The notes under the pieces were generated by a model. The model made no database searches and had not been told where the DNA came from. It saw only the letters and a list, made by a program, of their open reading frames with translations. Shown here one piece after another: positions 53,983 to 61,795 of a DNA stretch of 64,000 bases (position 1 is its first letter; every line of letters starts with the position of its first letter). A program made the position numbers and the translations under genes. Source of the stretch: Halomonas zincidurans B6 (GTDB taxonomy: Bacteria > Pseudomonadota > Gammaproteobacteria > Pseudomonadales > Halomonadaceae); assembly GCF_000731955.1 (NCBI RefSeq), contig NZ_JNCK01000001.1, positions 1,054,001 through 1,118,000 on the forward strand, written 5' to 3'.

Positions 53983-54683
53983 CCTCCAATGACGCCCTGA
54001 CCTGGTTGGCCCCGCATCCCAAGCGCGGCCAGGAGGCGATGGATGCCATCGGCGTATTGCCCTTCGTGTGTGGCGTGCTGGTGCATGATCATTGGAAGCC
54101 CTACTACCGCTACTCGGATTGCCGGCATGTCCTGTGCAATGCCCATCATCTGCGGGAATTGACGGCGGTCTGGGAAAACGACCACCAGCGCTGGGCCAAG
54201 TCGCTCCATGACCTGCTGTTGGCCATGAGCCGAGCGGTGGATGCCGCCGGCGACTGCCTCTGCGCCGATGAGGCCCAGCGCTGGCGAGCGCGTTACCGAC
54301 GCTGCCTGGCGGCGGGCGACGCCGAGTGCCCGCCACCGGCAAAGCCACCGCCCGGGACGCGCGGGCGTGCCAAACGCACAAAAGCGCGCAACCTGCTGGA
54401 ACGTCTCCAGGCGTACGAGGACGACGTGCTGCGTTTTCTCGAGGATCCCGCCGCGCCTTTCACCAACAACCAGGGGGAGCGCGACCTGCGGATGACCAAG
54501 GTGCAGCAGAAGATCTCGGGCTGTTTTCGCGCCTGGGAGGGCGCCGAGATCTTCTGCCGGATGCGCAGCTTCCTCTCCACCGCGGTCAAGCAAGGCATGG
54601 CGGCGCATACGGCGCTGGAGCAACTGTTTGCCGGCGAGGTGCCCACCTTCATGCGACAGGACGACCAGGATCAGGCGGCATGA
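53980..54683 (+). pseudogene. IS66-family transposase TnpC, C-terminal fragment
   Basis: About 230 codons: SASNDALTWLAPHPKRGQEAMDAIGVLP, VHDHWKPYYRYSDCRHVLCNAHHLRELTAVW (catalytic Asp region), PAAPFTNNQGERDLRMTKVQQKISGCFR (conserved NNxxERDLR) and the IS66 C-terminal domain (MRSFLSTAVKQGM). The N-terminal half and tnpA/tnpB are absent. The left edge fuses directly to the attC remnant. An upstream in-frame ATG lies in higA and is not the real start. No terminal repeat was identified on the right (54684-54727). Confidence 0.85.
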
Positions 54684-54727
54684 GCTGAATAGTTACCCAT
54701 TTTCTTAAAAGTGCTGTCCTCAAGAAA

Positions 54728-55786
54728 TCAGCGCTCGCCGATCAGTGAGGTGAGAAAGCGCTGGCGGCGTTCGGCGTCGTTCAGCGGCTGGGCGAGCAGG
54801 TGAACGAGCTTGGTGATTGCCGCTTCGGGCGTCATGGCATCGGCGGGCAGCACGCCGGCGTCGATCAGGCCCTGTCCGGCAGCGTAGGTGTTCATCGAAA
54901 CCGGCCCGTGCGGGCACTGGCTGATCGCGGCGATCAGCTTGCCTGCGCCGCTGGCCTGAGCGAGCAGCCCGGTCAGCGCCGGATCGGCGGGAATGTTGCC
55001 GCTGCCCCAGACTTCCAGCAACGCGCCCCGAACATGATCGTCGAGCAGCCAGCTTTTAAGCAGGCGCGCCGATAGCCCAGGCCAGAGCGCGATACGTACC
55101 ACGGGCGACTCTTCAAAGGATGAATAATCGGCGAGTTCGAAGCGCGGCAGGCCACGCTGCTGGGCATCCAGGCCTCGGGAGGGGTAGAGCACCGGCTGAT
55201 TGTCGACGAGTTCGCCGAGGAGTGGATAATTGGGGCTGGCAAAGCCATCGAAGGCATGAGTGTGCCATTTGCGGGTGTGCGCGCCGCGCAGCAATTTGCC
55301 GGCGAAGCACACGGCGACTTCCTGAAGGTTCCGGCAGGCGGCGAAGCGCAGCGCGGCTTCGATGTTGCCCGGCGCATCGCTGTCCTCGGCTTCCAGGGGG
55401 CGCTGGGCACCGGTGACCACCACCGCACGGTCGATGCCCTGCAACTGATAGGCCAGGCTCGAGGCCGTCCAGGCCAATGTGTCGGTGCCATGCAGCACGA
55501 CGAAACCGCTGTAGCGTGGCGAACCCGCATCCGTAGCCGAATAGGCGCCGGCGATATCCTGCGCCAGGCGCTGCCAGTCGGCAGGCGTGGCGGCGCTCGA
55601 GTCGATCGGCGCGGCGTACTGCACCACCTCGAAGGCGGGCAGCGATGCCTGGCGGGCCGGCGGCAACGCTTCAAGGGCCGTGCGCAGGCGGCTTTCGATG
55701 TCATGGCCCGGGACGAGGCCGCGCGGGCCTTCCTGCATGCCCAGGGTGCCGCCGGTATAGATGACGAGGATGGAAGAAGAATGCAT
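54728..55786 (-). CDS. ansA: Type I L-asparaginase
   Basis: 352 residues. The first catalytic Thr is in VIYTGGTLGM and the second in VVLHGTDTLAWTASSLA; GAQRPLEAEDSDAPGN and CFAGKLLRGAHTRKW are conserved. There is no signal peptide, so it is the cytoplasmic AnsA type. It hydrolyses asparagine to aspartate and ammonia. The start is ATG 55786, overlapping by one codon the end of a toxin remnant. It lies downstream of the IS66 fragment and looks intact. Confidence 0.95.
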   Translation of the reverse strand: MHSSSILVIYTGGTLGMQEGPRGLVPGHDIESRLRTALEALPPARQASLPAFEVVQYAAPIDSSAATPADWQRLAQDIAGAYSATDAGSPRYSGFVVLHGTDTLAWTASSLAYQLQGIDRAVVVTGAQRPLEAEDSDAPGNIEAALRFAACRNLQEVAVCFAGKLLRGAHTRKWHTHAFDGFASPNYPLLGELVDNQPVLYPSRGLDAQQRGLPRFELADYSSFEESPVVRIALWPGLSARLLKSWLLDDHVRGALLEVWGSGNIPADPALTGLLAQASGAGKLIAAISQCPHGPVSMNTYAAGQGLIDAGVLPADAMTPEAAITKLVHLLAQPLNDAERRQRFLTSLIGER

Positions 55787-55787
55787 G

Positions 55788-55850
55788 TCAGCGTTTCAGG
55801 TCGCGGTAAAAGTTCTCGTGACTGCCGAGCGTCAGCACGCAGAAGCTGCA
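55788..55850 (-). pseudogene. RelE/ParE-type toxin, C-terminal tail only
   Basis: About 20 codons directly after the small antitoxin gene read CSFCVLTLGSHENFYRDLKR then TGA. The GSHENFYRDLKR ending resembles C-termini of small RelE-like toxins. No start or fold remains, so most of the toxin has been deleted. Confidence 0.5.
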
Positions 55851-56015
55851 TTAATCGGGCTGCCCGAATATGTATTCGGTTAGTTCGTTATCCTTAGCTT
55901 CCAGCTCGGCCAGTAGTGTTTCGTTGATGAAGGTAAAGGAGAGTTGGGGGGGTTCCTCGGCGATCCGGTCAATGCGAGTCCAATAATCGACCTGCTTAGG
56001 TGTGAACATAGCCAT
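55851..56015 (-). CDS. Small antitoxin-like protein, orphaned
   Basis: 54 residues: MAMFTPKQVDYWTRID ... PQLSFTFINETLLAELEAKDNELTEYIFGQPD. It is preceded by a strong AAAAGGAGAG site. Size, an acidic helical C-terminus and the toxin-like tail following it suggest the antitoxin of a type II module whose toxin has been deleted. The family could not be named. A second ATG two codons in is an alternative start. Confidence 0.6.
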   Translation of the reverse strand: MAMFTPKQVDYWTRIDRIAEEPPQLSFTFINETLLAELEAKDNELTEYIFGQPD

Positions 56016-56105
56016 CTCTCCTTTTCAATGGGGTCCATTGTGGCGCAAAAGGCGGTGCTAAAGCACTGATAGCGCCATCAGCGCCCGCTCATCGCCTGCG
56101 GCAGA

Positions 56106-56820
56106 TTAGGTGACGATGGCCGGAAAGAGCGTGATCAGCGCGACGCCGAGCGCCATCAGGAAGAAGAACGGCAGCGCGGCGCGGGCGATGCTGAGGATGT
56201 TCTTGCCGGTCATGCCCTGCAGAACGAACAGGTTGAAGCCCACCGGCGGGGTGATCTGCGACATCTCGACGACGATCACCAGGTAGATGCCGAACCAGCT
56301 CAGTTCGATGCCGGCGGCCTCGACCTTCGGCAGCAGAATCGAGGTGGTCAGCACCACCACCGAGATACCATCGAGAAAGCAGCCGAGCACGATGAAGAAC
56401 AGCGTGAGTGCCAACAGCAGCATGTAGGGCGAGAGATTCTGCGCGGCGATCCAGGAGGCCAGATCGCCGGGCAGACCGGTAAAGCCCATCGCCGCGGTGA
56501 GAAACGACGCCCCGGCAAGAATGAAGGCGATCATCGTGGCGGTGCGTACCGCGCCCAGAGTGGCCGCCACGAAGGTCGCCCAGGGCATCTGGCCCTGTAC
56601 TCGGGCCAATGCCAGCGAGAGCATGACGCCTACCGCCGCGGCCTCGGTGGGTGAGGCAAGGCCGGCGTAGATCGAGCCGATGACGCCGACGATCAGCACC
56701 AGCATGGGAATCAGACTCCGCGAGCGACGGAATTTTTCGCCCAGCGTGGTAGACGCTTCGGCCGCCGGGACGCGCTCGGGAAAGCGCCACGCCCAGAGCA
56801 TCAGGTAGCCGGCGACCCGC
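56106..56820 (-). pseudogene. TRAP transporter large permease DctM, 5'-truncated
   Basis: About 237 codons of the C-terminal half: SLIPMLVLIVGVIGSIYAGLASPTEAAAVGV, GFTGLPGDLASWIAAQNLSPYMLLLAL, LGCFLDGISVVVLTTSILLPKVEAAGIE, VVEMSQITPPVGFNLFVLQGMTGK. A full DctM is about 425 residues with a dozen membrane helices; the first half is missing. The family match ends near 56820, and the open frame beyond that runs into the pxpA leader. TRAP genes often flank pxpABC, so this is a decayed uptake partner. Confidence 0.8.
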
Positions 56821-56851
56821 CTGTTGGCTAATTCTGCGGCCAGGCAACGCA

Positions 56852-56865
56852 CTGCCGATCGGCAG
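56852..56865. promoter_or_regulatory. Palindrome before pxpA
   Basis: CTGCCGATCGGCAG is a perfect 14-bp palindrome 60 bases before pxpA, a likely operator. Confidence 0.5.
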
Positions 56866-56925
56866 TCGTGTTTTGCCGGTCGGTTGTCGATACTATGAAG
56901 ATGCCATGCGCCAGGGAGGTTTGCC

Positions 56926-57681
56926 ATGCCCGCGCTGTTAGTCAATGCCGATATGGGCGAAAGCTACGGTGCCTGGACGCTGGGTGCCGACGATCGGGTC
57001 ATGCCGCATGTCGATCTGGCCAACGTCGCCTGCGGCTTTCACGCCTCGGACCCCGACGTGATGCGACGCACGGTCAGGCTGGCGGTGGCCAATCGGGTCG
57101 CCGTGGGTGCGCATCCGGCCTATCCGGATCTGCAGGGTTTCGGCCGCCGTTCGCTGGCCTGCTCGTCGGCGGAGATCGAGAACCTGATGCTTTACCAGCT
57201 GGGCGCGCTGGCGGCGATGTGCCGCGCCGAGGGCACGCGTTTGCGTTACGTCAAACCCCACGGCGCGCTGTATAACGACATGATGCGCGACGAGGCGCGA
57301 TTGACAGCGGTGCTGCGCGGGGTGGCGGCCTTCGATCCGGACCTGCCGGTGATGGTGATGGCGACTCGCGATCCCGGCCCGGCCAAGGCGCTGGCCGAGC
57401 CGTTGGGCGTTACGCTGTGGTTCGAGGCATTCGCCGATCGTGCCTACGACGGCCAGGGGCGGCTGGTGTCGCGCCGCGAGCCGGGCGCGGTCCATCACGA
57501 TCCCGAAGCGATCGTCGACCAGGCGCTGCGCATCGCACACGGCCAGCCACTCGTCGCCAGTGACGGTAGCGAGCTGGTGCTCGAGGCGCAGACGCTGTGC
57601 GTCCACGGCGACAACCCCGAGTCGATTGCCGCCGTGCGGGCGATTCGCGAGGCGCTCGGCGAACGCGAGCCGTTGGAATGA
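56926..57681 (+). CDS. pxpA: 5-oxoprolinase subunit PxpA (LamB/YcsF family)
   Basis: 251 residues. LVNADMGESYGAWTLG, ANVACGFHASDPDVM, VGAHPAYPDLQGFGRR and RYVKPHGALYNDM are the family signatures. PxpA with PxpB and PxpC forms the ATP-dependent 5-oxoprolinase that opens pyroglutamate to glutamate. A GGGAGG site precedes ATG 56926. The stop overlaps the pxpB start (ATGA), giving tight coupling. Confidence 0.95.
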   Translation: MPALLVNADMGESYGAWTLGADDRVMPHVDLANVACGFHASDPDVMRRTVRLAVANRVAVGAHPAYPDLQGFGRRSLACSSAEIENLMLYQLGALAAMCRAEGTRLRYVKPHGALYNDMMRDEARLTAVLRGVAAFDPDLPVMVMATRDPGPAKALAEPLGVTLWFEAFADRAYDGQGRLVSRREPGAVHHDPEAIVDQALRIAHGQPLVASDGSELVLEAQTLCVHGDNPESIAAVRAIREALGEREPLE

Positions 57682-58415
57682 GCGAGGCGATAATGACAAA
57701 GCTGCCGCGGCTGGAGTCGGCCGGGCTGGATGGCTGGCTGGTGCGCCTGTTCGAGTCCATCGACGAAGCCAACATGTCCTGGATCACGGCGTTGATGGCT
57801 GCCTGCGAAAAGTCTTTCGGCGCGGCGCTGATCGACCTGGTGCCGTCCTATACCAGCGTGCTGGTGCACTACGATGTGATGCGCCTGGAGGCGGGCGAGG
57901 CGCGCGAGCGCTTGATCCGCATCCTCGCCGAGCTGGCGCCCGACGCGAACGATGCAGGCGGTGAGGTCAAGGAGCTGCCGGTGTGGTACGACGAGTCGGT
58001 GGGCCCCGAACTTGTCCGGCTGCAGGAATCGAGCGGGTTGAGTCGCGAGGCGGTTATCGCCGCGCATGGCGAGCCCGAGTACCGGGTCTTTGCGCTGGGT
58101 TTCGCGCCCGGCTTCGCGTTCATGGGCCGGCTTGCCGACGAGCTGGTGCTGCCGCGGCTGGAAACCCCGCGCCAACAGGTGCCCGCCGGCAGCGTGGGCG
58201 TCGCCAATCGCCAGACCTCGGCCTATCCGCGGGTCTCGCCGGGCGGCTGGAATCTGATCGGGCGCACCGCGGCGCGTTTGTTCGACCGTCAGCGCGAAGG
58301 CTTCAGCCTGTTGCGGGTCGGCGATCGGGTACGCTTCGTCGCCGTCGACCGCGACGAATTCGAACGCCTGGGCGGCGACGTCTCGCCGCTCGAGACAAGG
58401 AATGCGAAGCGCTGA
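57678..58415 (+). CDS. pxpB: 5-oxoprolinase subunit PxpB
   Basis: 245 residues, KipI-like. LVRLFESIDEANMSWITALMA at the start, then VPSYTSVLVHYD, PEYRVFALGFAPGFAFMGRL and RVSPGGWNLIGRTAARLFD, all conserved in the allophanate-hydrolase subunit 1 fold. ATG 57678 overlaps pxpA by 4 bases and the stop overlaps pxpC by one. Confidence 0.94.
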   Translation: MSEAIMTKLPRLESAGLDGWLVRLFESIDEANMSWITALMAACEKSFGAALIDLVPSYTSVLVHYDVMRLEAGEARERLIRILAELAPDANDAGGEVKELPVWYDESVGPELVRLQESSGLSREAVIAAHGEPEYRVFALGFAPGFAFMGRLADELVLPRLETPRQQVPAGSVGVANRQTSAYPRVSPGGWNLIGRTAARLFDRQREGFSLLRVGDRVRFVAVDRDEFERLGGDVSPLETRNAKR

Positions 58416-59371
58416 TGAGCGAAATGACGGCACTGCGTGTCGAGCGCGCCGGCCCTTTGGCGCTGCTCCAGGATGCCGGGCGCTTCGGCGTGCGGCGGCT
58501 GGGCGTGACTCAGGGCGGGCCGCTCGATTTGCACGGCTGGGCCTGGGCCAACGCCCTGCTGGGCAATTCCTGGGGCGCACCGGCGCTGGAGATCGCGCTG
58601 GGCGGTGGGCTGACCCTGATCGCCGAGAGCGACAGCACGCTGGCGCTGGCCGGCGGCGATCTTTCGGCAACGCTCGATGGCGAGCCGCTATTGCCGTGGC
58701 AGAGCTTCTCGATTCGAGCCGGCCAACGTTTGACGTTTGCCGCGCCGAAGACGGGGGTGCGCGCCTACCTGGCCGCGCCGGGCGGCTTTCAGGCCGAGCC
58801 GGTGCTGGGCAGCGTGGCGAGCGTGGTGCGCGAGGAGCTTGGCGGATTCGACGGCTACGGGCGCACGCTCAGGGCGGGCGACAGGCTGGAGTTCCGCCCC
58901 GCCGCACGCGCCTTGAGGGAGGTGCCCCAGGATCGACGTGTCGATTACACTTCCGCGCCGCTGCTGGCGTTGATCCCCGGCGCGCAGATCGGCGATTTCG
59001 GCGGGGTGAGCCTGTATCGCGCCTTCAACCAGGACTGGCGGGTCGATGAGCGCGCCGATCGCATGGGTATACGGCTCACCGGCACGCCATTGGCCTGTGC
59101 GGTGGACAGCATGATTTCGGAGGGGATCGCGCTGGGCGCGGTGCAGGTGCCGCCCGACGGCCAGCCGATCGTGCTGCTCAATGACCGCCAGACCATCGGC
59201 GGTTACCCGCGGCTGGGGGCGTTGACGCCGCTGGCCTGCTCGCGACTGGCGCAGTGCGCGCCGGGGCAGTCGGTCCGCTTCGTCGCGCAATCCCTGTACC
59301 GGGCGCAGAGGGAGCACCGCCGCTTCATGGCCGGCTTTGCAAGCGACGCGCCGTTCAGCCGCGACGGGTGA
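58415..59371 (+). CDS. pxpC: 5-oxoprolinase subunit PxpC
   Basis: 318 residues, KipA-like. ALLQDAGRFGVRRLGVTQGGPLDLHGWAWANALLGN, then AAPGGFQAEPVLGS, RADRMGIRLTGTPLAC, SEGIALGAVQVPPDGQPIVLLNDRQTIGGYPRLG are the signatures of the allophanate-hydrolase subunit 2 fold. It completes PxpABC. It starts on the last base of the pxpB stop. Confidence 0.95.
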   Translation: MSEMTALRVERAGPLALLQDAGRFGVRRLGVTQGGPLDLHGWAWANALLGNSWGAPALEIALGGGLTLIAESDSTLALAGGDLSATLDGEPLLPWQSFSIRAGQRLTFAAPKTGVRAYLAAPGGFQAEPVLGSVASVVREELGGFDGYGRTLRAGDRLEFRPAARALREVPQDRRVDYTSAPLLALIPGAQIGDFGGVSLYRAFNQDWRVDERADRMGIRLTGTPLACAVDSMISEGIALGAVQVPPDGQPIVLLNDRQTIGGYPRLGALTPLACSRLAQCAPGQSVRFVAQSLYRAQREHRRFMAGFASDAPFSRDG

Positions 59372-59612
59372 TCAATCGCCCCTGGTCGTCGATGGCCAGC
59401 TGGCGCTGACGCCCGGCGAGCAGCGAACACAGCGCCGCCGCGCCGATGAAGCCCATCAACACCAGCGTCAGCCGATTCATGCTGTCGCTGAACTCGATCA
59501 GACTGCCGACCAGCAGCGGTGCCAGCGACGACAAGGCCGGGCGTAGAGTGAGCGCGACCAGGATCATCAGCCCGAGAAAGGGCAGTAGCCCTCGCCAGGC
59601 AGCGTCATGGGT
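59355..59612 (-). pseudogene. MFS transporter remnant (CynX/NimT-like)
   Basis: The frame reads LLPFLGLMILVALTLRPALSSLAPLLVG directly followed by SLIEFSDSMNRLTLVLMGFIGAAALCSLLAGRQRQLAIDD. The first part looks like the first membrane helix of a CynX-type permease and the second like the last one; about 300 residues between are missing. An in-frame stop lies just upstream and no start was found. Function is lost. Confidence 0.5.
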
Positions 59613-59624
59613 CCTGGCTGGCCC

Positions 59625-60143
59625 TTAGCGTGAGCGGTGGCCACGCCGGTTGGACGCCGTTTTATCGTCTAGTCGTGCAGGCTCGCGCGATTCGAGCGAG
59701 AAAAACGGCGCGGTCGATTGCGCCGTCATCGTCTTGGCGCGTATCTCGCTGACGTCTTCGCTGCTGACCAGGCACGGGTGGCCGTCGACCTGGCTGGGCA
59801 GGGCGACCAAACGGCCGTCGTACAGCCAGCAGCGCTGTGGCGTCCAGGCGATCTGCCAGTGGCGACCGCGCCAGTTGGCGTCACGATCACTGTAGAGCTG
59901 GAAGTCGTCCTGCGGGATCAGCGCCGCGAACTGCCCGGCATTGAGCAGGGCGCCATGTTCCTTCATGCGTACGGCACCTTGAAAGCTGCCGTCGCGTAGC
60001 CGTTTCATCAGCTGTGAGGTGCTGCCTCGGGCCTCGACGGCGGCTTCGCCACATACATGCAGCAATCCTTCGTCGAGCTGCTTGACGACCCAGATCGTTT
60101 GCCATGTCTTGCGTCGGCGTTTCAGCCAGTTGCCAAAACCCAC
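59625..60143 (-). CDS. Uncharacterised protein, 172 residues
   Basis: I do not recognise the family. It is soluble, with no signal peptide or membrane segment, a basic N-terminus (GNWLKRRRKTWQTIWVV) and a Trp-rich middle (DANWRGRHWQIAWTPQRCWLYDGRLVALPSQ). GTG 60143 is preferred because AAGGGA lies 7 bases upstream. A GTG at 60200 is possible but would sit next to a plus-strand hairpin. It is isolated between the transporter remnant and the CBS protein. Confidence 0.55.
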   Translation of the reverse strand: MGFGNWLKRRRKTWQTIWVVKQLDEGLLHVCGEAAVEARGSTSQLMKRLRDGSFQGAVRMKEHGALLNAGQFAALIPQDDFQLYSDRDANWRGRHWQIAWTPQRCWLYDGRLVALPSQVDGHPCLVSSEDVSEIRAKTMTAQSTAPFFSLESREPARLDDKTASNRRGHRSR

Positions 60144-60199
60144 GGGCAGTTCCCTTGTCGGTTGCACATGCCGGCTCGCATCGCGCGTAAATAACGTCA

Positions 60200-60230
60200 C
60201 GGACCGAGTGGCTCTCTCGGTCCGGTTTTT
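60200..60230 (+). terminator. Terminator-like hairpin, plus strand
   Basis: CGGACCGAG (60200-60208) pairs with CTCGGTCCG (60216-60224), followed by GTTTTT. It reads in the plus direction although both flanking genes are on the minus strand, so it may belong to a vanished plus-strand gene. Confidence 0.6.
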
Positions 60231-60319
60231 ATCAGTGATTTCAATCGCTTATGCGTCTTGTTGGTGGGCGCCATTCTACTCGGCTTTGGCGGCTCTGCCA
60301 CCGCTGGCATGTTCGGGCC

Positions 60320-60934
60320 TTACAGTTCATGTCCCAGAATGACTTGGCAGATGGTGGAGAAGTTGCGCGCCTCCGGCGGACGATCGAGCGTGATGCCCAG
60401 GGCGCGTCCGATATCGGCCGCCGAGACCAAGCCGCGCACGCACTGGCTGCCCTGTCCATCAGTCTCGGTGATCAACAGGTGTTGGTCGCCAAAGGCCTTC
60501 AGCGCTTCGACCAGTTCGCCGACGGTGATGCGCTCCAACCGGGCGAGAGGCAGGCCGTGGAGTTCCTGGCGCGGGGTCTGGACCATTTCAACCGTCACCT
60601 CGGGACGTTCGACCTGGTACTGATGCATCGCCAGGGTCACCCGCCGGCCGCCGATCAGTTCGCGGGCGGTGATCACGCCGCTCAGCTGGTTGCTGGCGTC
60701 GATCACGAACAGCAGTCGCACGCCGCCCTGTTTCATCAGATCCAGGGCATGGGATATCGAACTCGAAGCACCGATCGTGAAGGCGCCGGTCTGCGAGAAG
60801 TCGGTCAGCAGGGCGCGGGCAGGGCTATCGATATCGAGGCTGGTGACCGCCATCGGGCGGCGTATGCTGACGTTCTTGTCGAGGGGCTCCAGGTTCAATG
60901 TCGGGCCGGCAAGGTGCGGTGATGCTGTAGTCAT
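60320..60934 (-). CDS. Protein with two CBS domains
   Basis: 204 residues. Two CBS modules are visible: about 60-115 (GASSSISHALDLMKQGGVRLLFVIDASNQLSGVITARELIGG) and about 140-190 (ERITVGELVEALKAFGDQHLLITETDGQG, VRGLVSAADIGRALG). CBS pairs bind adenine nucleotides and serve as energy sensors, but no effector domain is attached. AAGGAGC precedes ATG 60934. The target is unknown. Confidence 0.85.
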   Translation of the reverse strand: MTTASPHLAGPTLNLEPLDKNVSIRRPMAVTSLDIDSPARALLTDFSQTGAFTIGASSSISHALDLMKQGGVRLLFVIDASNQLSGVITARELIGGRRVTLAMHQYQVERPEVTVEMVQTPRQELHGLPLARLERITVGELVEALKAFGDQHLLITETDGQGSQCVRGLVSAADIGRALGITLDRPPEARNFSTICQVILGHEL

Positions 60935-61022
60935 GGTCTTGCTCCTTGATGTGCGACGAAGGAAAGGCATCCGAGGCGATGACAAGTTCAAGTTCTGTCT
61001 CGTGATGCCGATTGATACAGGG

Positions 61023-61529
61023 TCATTTCATGTACTTGGCCAGATCGCCCCGCACGCTGTCCAGAAAGGTCACGAAATGCGTGTCGCGCTGGTCGTCGTG
61101 ACGATCGATGCGACAACCCAGCTGCATGTCGCGCTGGATCAGGATCTCGTCGAATATTTCCAGGGTGATCTTGTTCGGGGAGTGTTGCGCGGGATCGACG
61201 AAGCCGGCCTCGAGAGTAAAGCCTTCCATGAGCGTGGCGCGAACGCGGGTCGTCCCGCCCTCGGCGAGGACTCGGCGTACGAACAGCCAGCCTTCACATG
61301 CCAGTGCCGTGGCGTCTTCCCGCTGACGACGAAACAGCGTGCGATAACAGGCGCCTTCCTGGACGCCCTTGTCGGCCATGCTGCGATACCCCTGAGTCAC
61401 CCGGGACGCCATCGCACCCGAATCGGCGAGCTTGCGCAGTGCCGCCGCATGTTCACGCTGCAGTTGATCCTGACGCTGAAAGCGCTGCCAGCGGCGGTAG
61501 TCGGCGATAACGGAGGTCGCGTCGTCCAT
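61023..61529 (-). CDS. Uncharacterised protein, 168 residues
   Basis: The family is not recognised. The N-terminal half is helical and charged (VIADYRRWQRFQRQDQLQRE, HAAALRKLADSGAMASRVTQ); the C-terminal half looks like a beta-rich fold (LMEGFTLEAGFVDPAQHSPNKITLEIFDEILIQ). There is no signal peptide or membrane segment. ATG 61529 follows an AAGGACA site. It lies upstream of and divergent from the fliD operon. Confidence 0.6.
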   Translation of the reverse strand: MDDATSVIADYRRWQRFQRQDQLQREHAAALRKLADSGAMASRVTQGYRSMADKGVQEGACYRTLFRRQREDATALACEGWLFVRRVLAEGGTTRVRATLMEGFTLEAGFVDPAQHSPNKITLEIFDEILIQRDMQLGCRIDRHDDQRDTHFVTFLDSVRGDLAKYMK

Positions 61530-61680
61530 CGGGTGTCCTTGGCTGAAAAATTCGACCACGCGGGGCCAAGCTTGGCACCCGCCCGGTTGGTGCAGGATGA
61601 AGCAATTGGCCAAATATGATGGCCCAGCGTACTTGCCATGGCCAGCCCGCGATCATTCTCGCTGATAACCGTAGAGACCC

Positions 61681-61708
61681 TAAAGTACCGGCGTAGTTCG
61701 GCCGATAC
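61681..61708 (+). promoter_or_regulatory. FliA (sigma28) promoter of fliDST
   Basis: TAAAGTAC (61681-61688) and GCCGATAC (61701-61708) closely match the flagellar sigma28 consensus TAAAGTTT / GCCGATAA, with one extra spacer base. It lies 87 bases before fliD. Confidence 0.75.
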
Positions 61709-61795
61709 ATTGATTAGATTGCCTAAACCGCGCCTTTTCGCTGAGTAGCGAAGCGCAAGCGGCTGGTTAAATGGCGCAGACTTCAGGGGACTACC

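Noticed and set aside
53841..54623. 260-codon minus-strand frame opposite the IS66 fragment
   Set aside because: Antisense shadow of tnpC.
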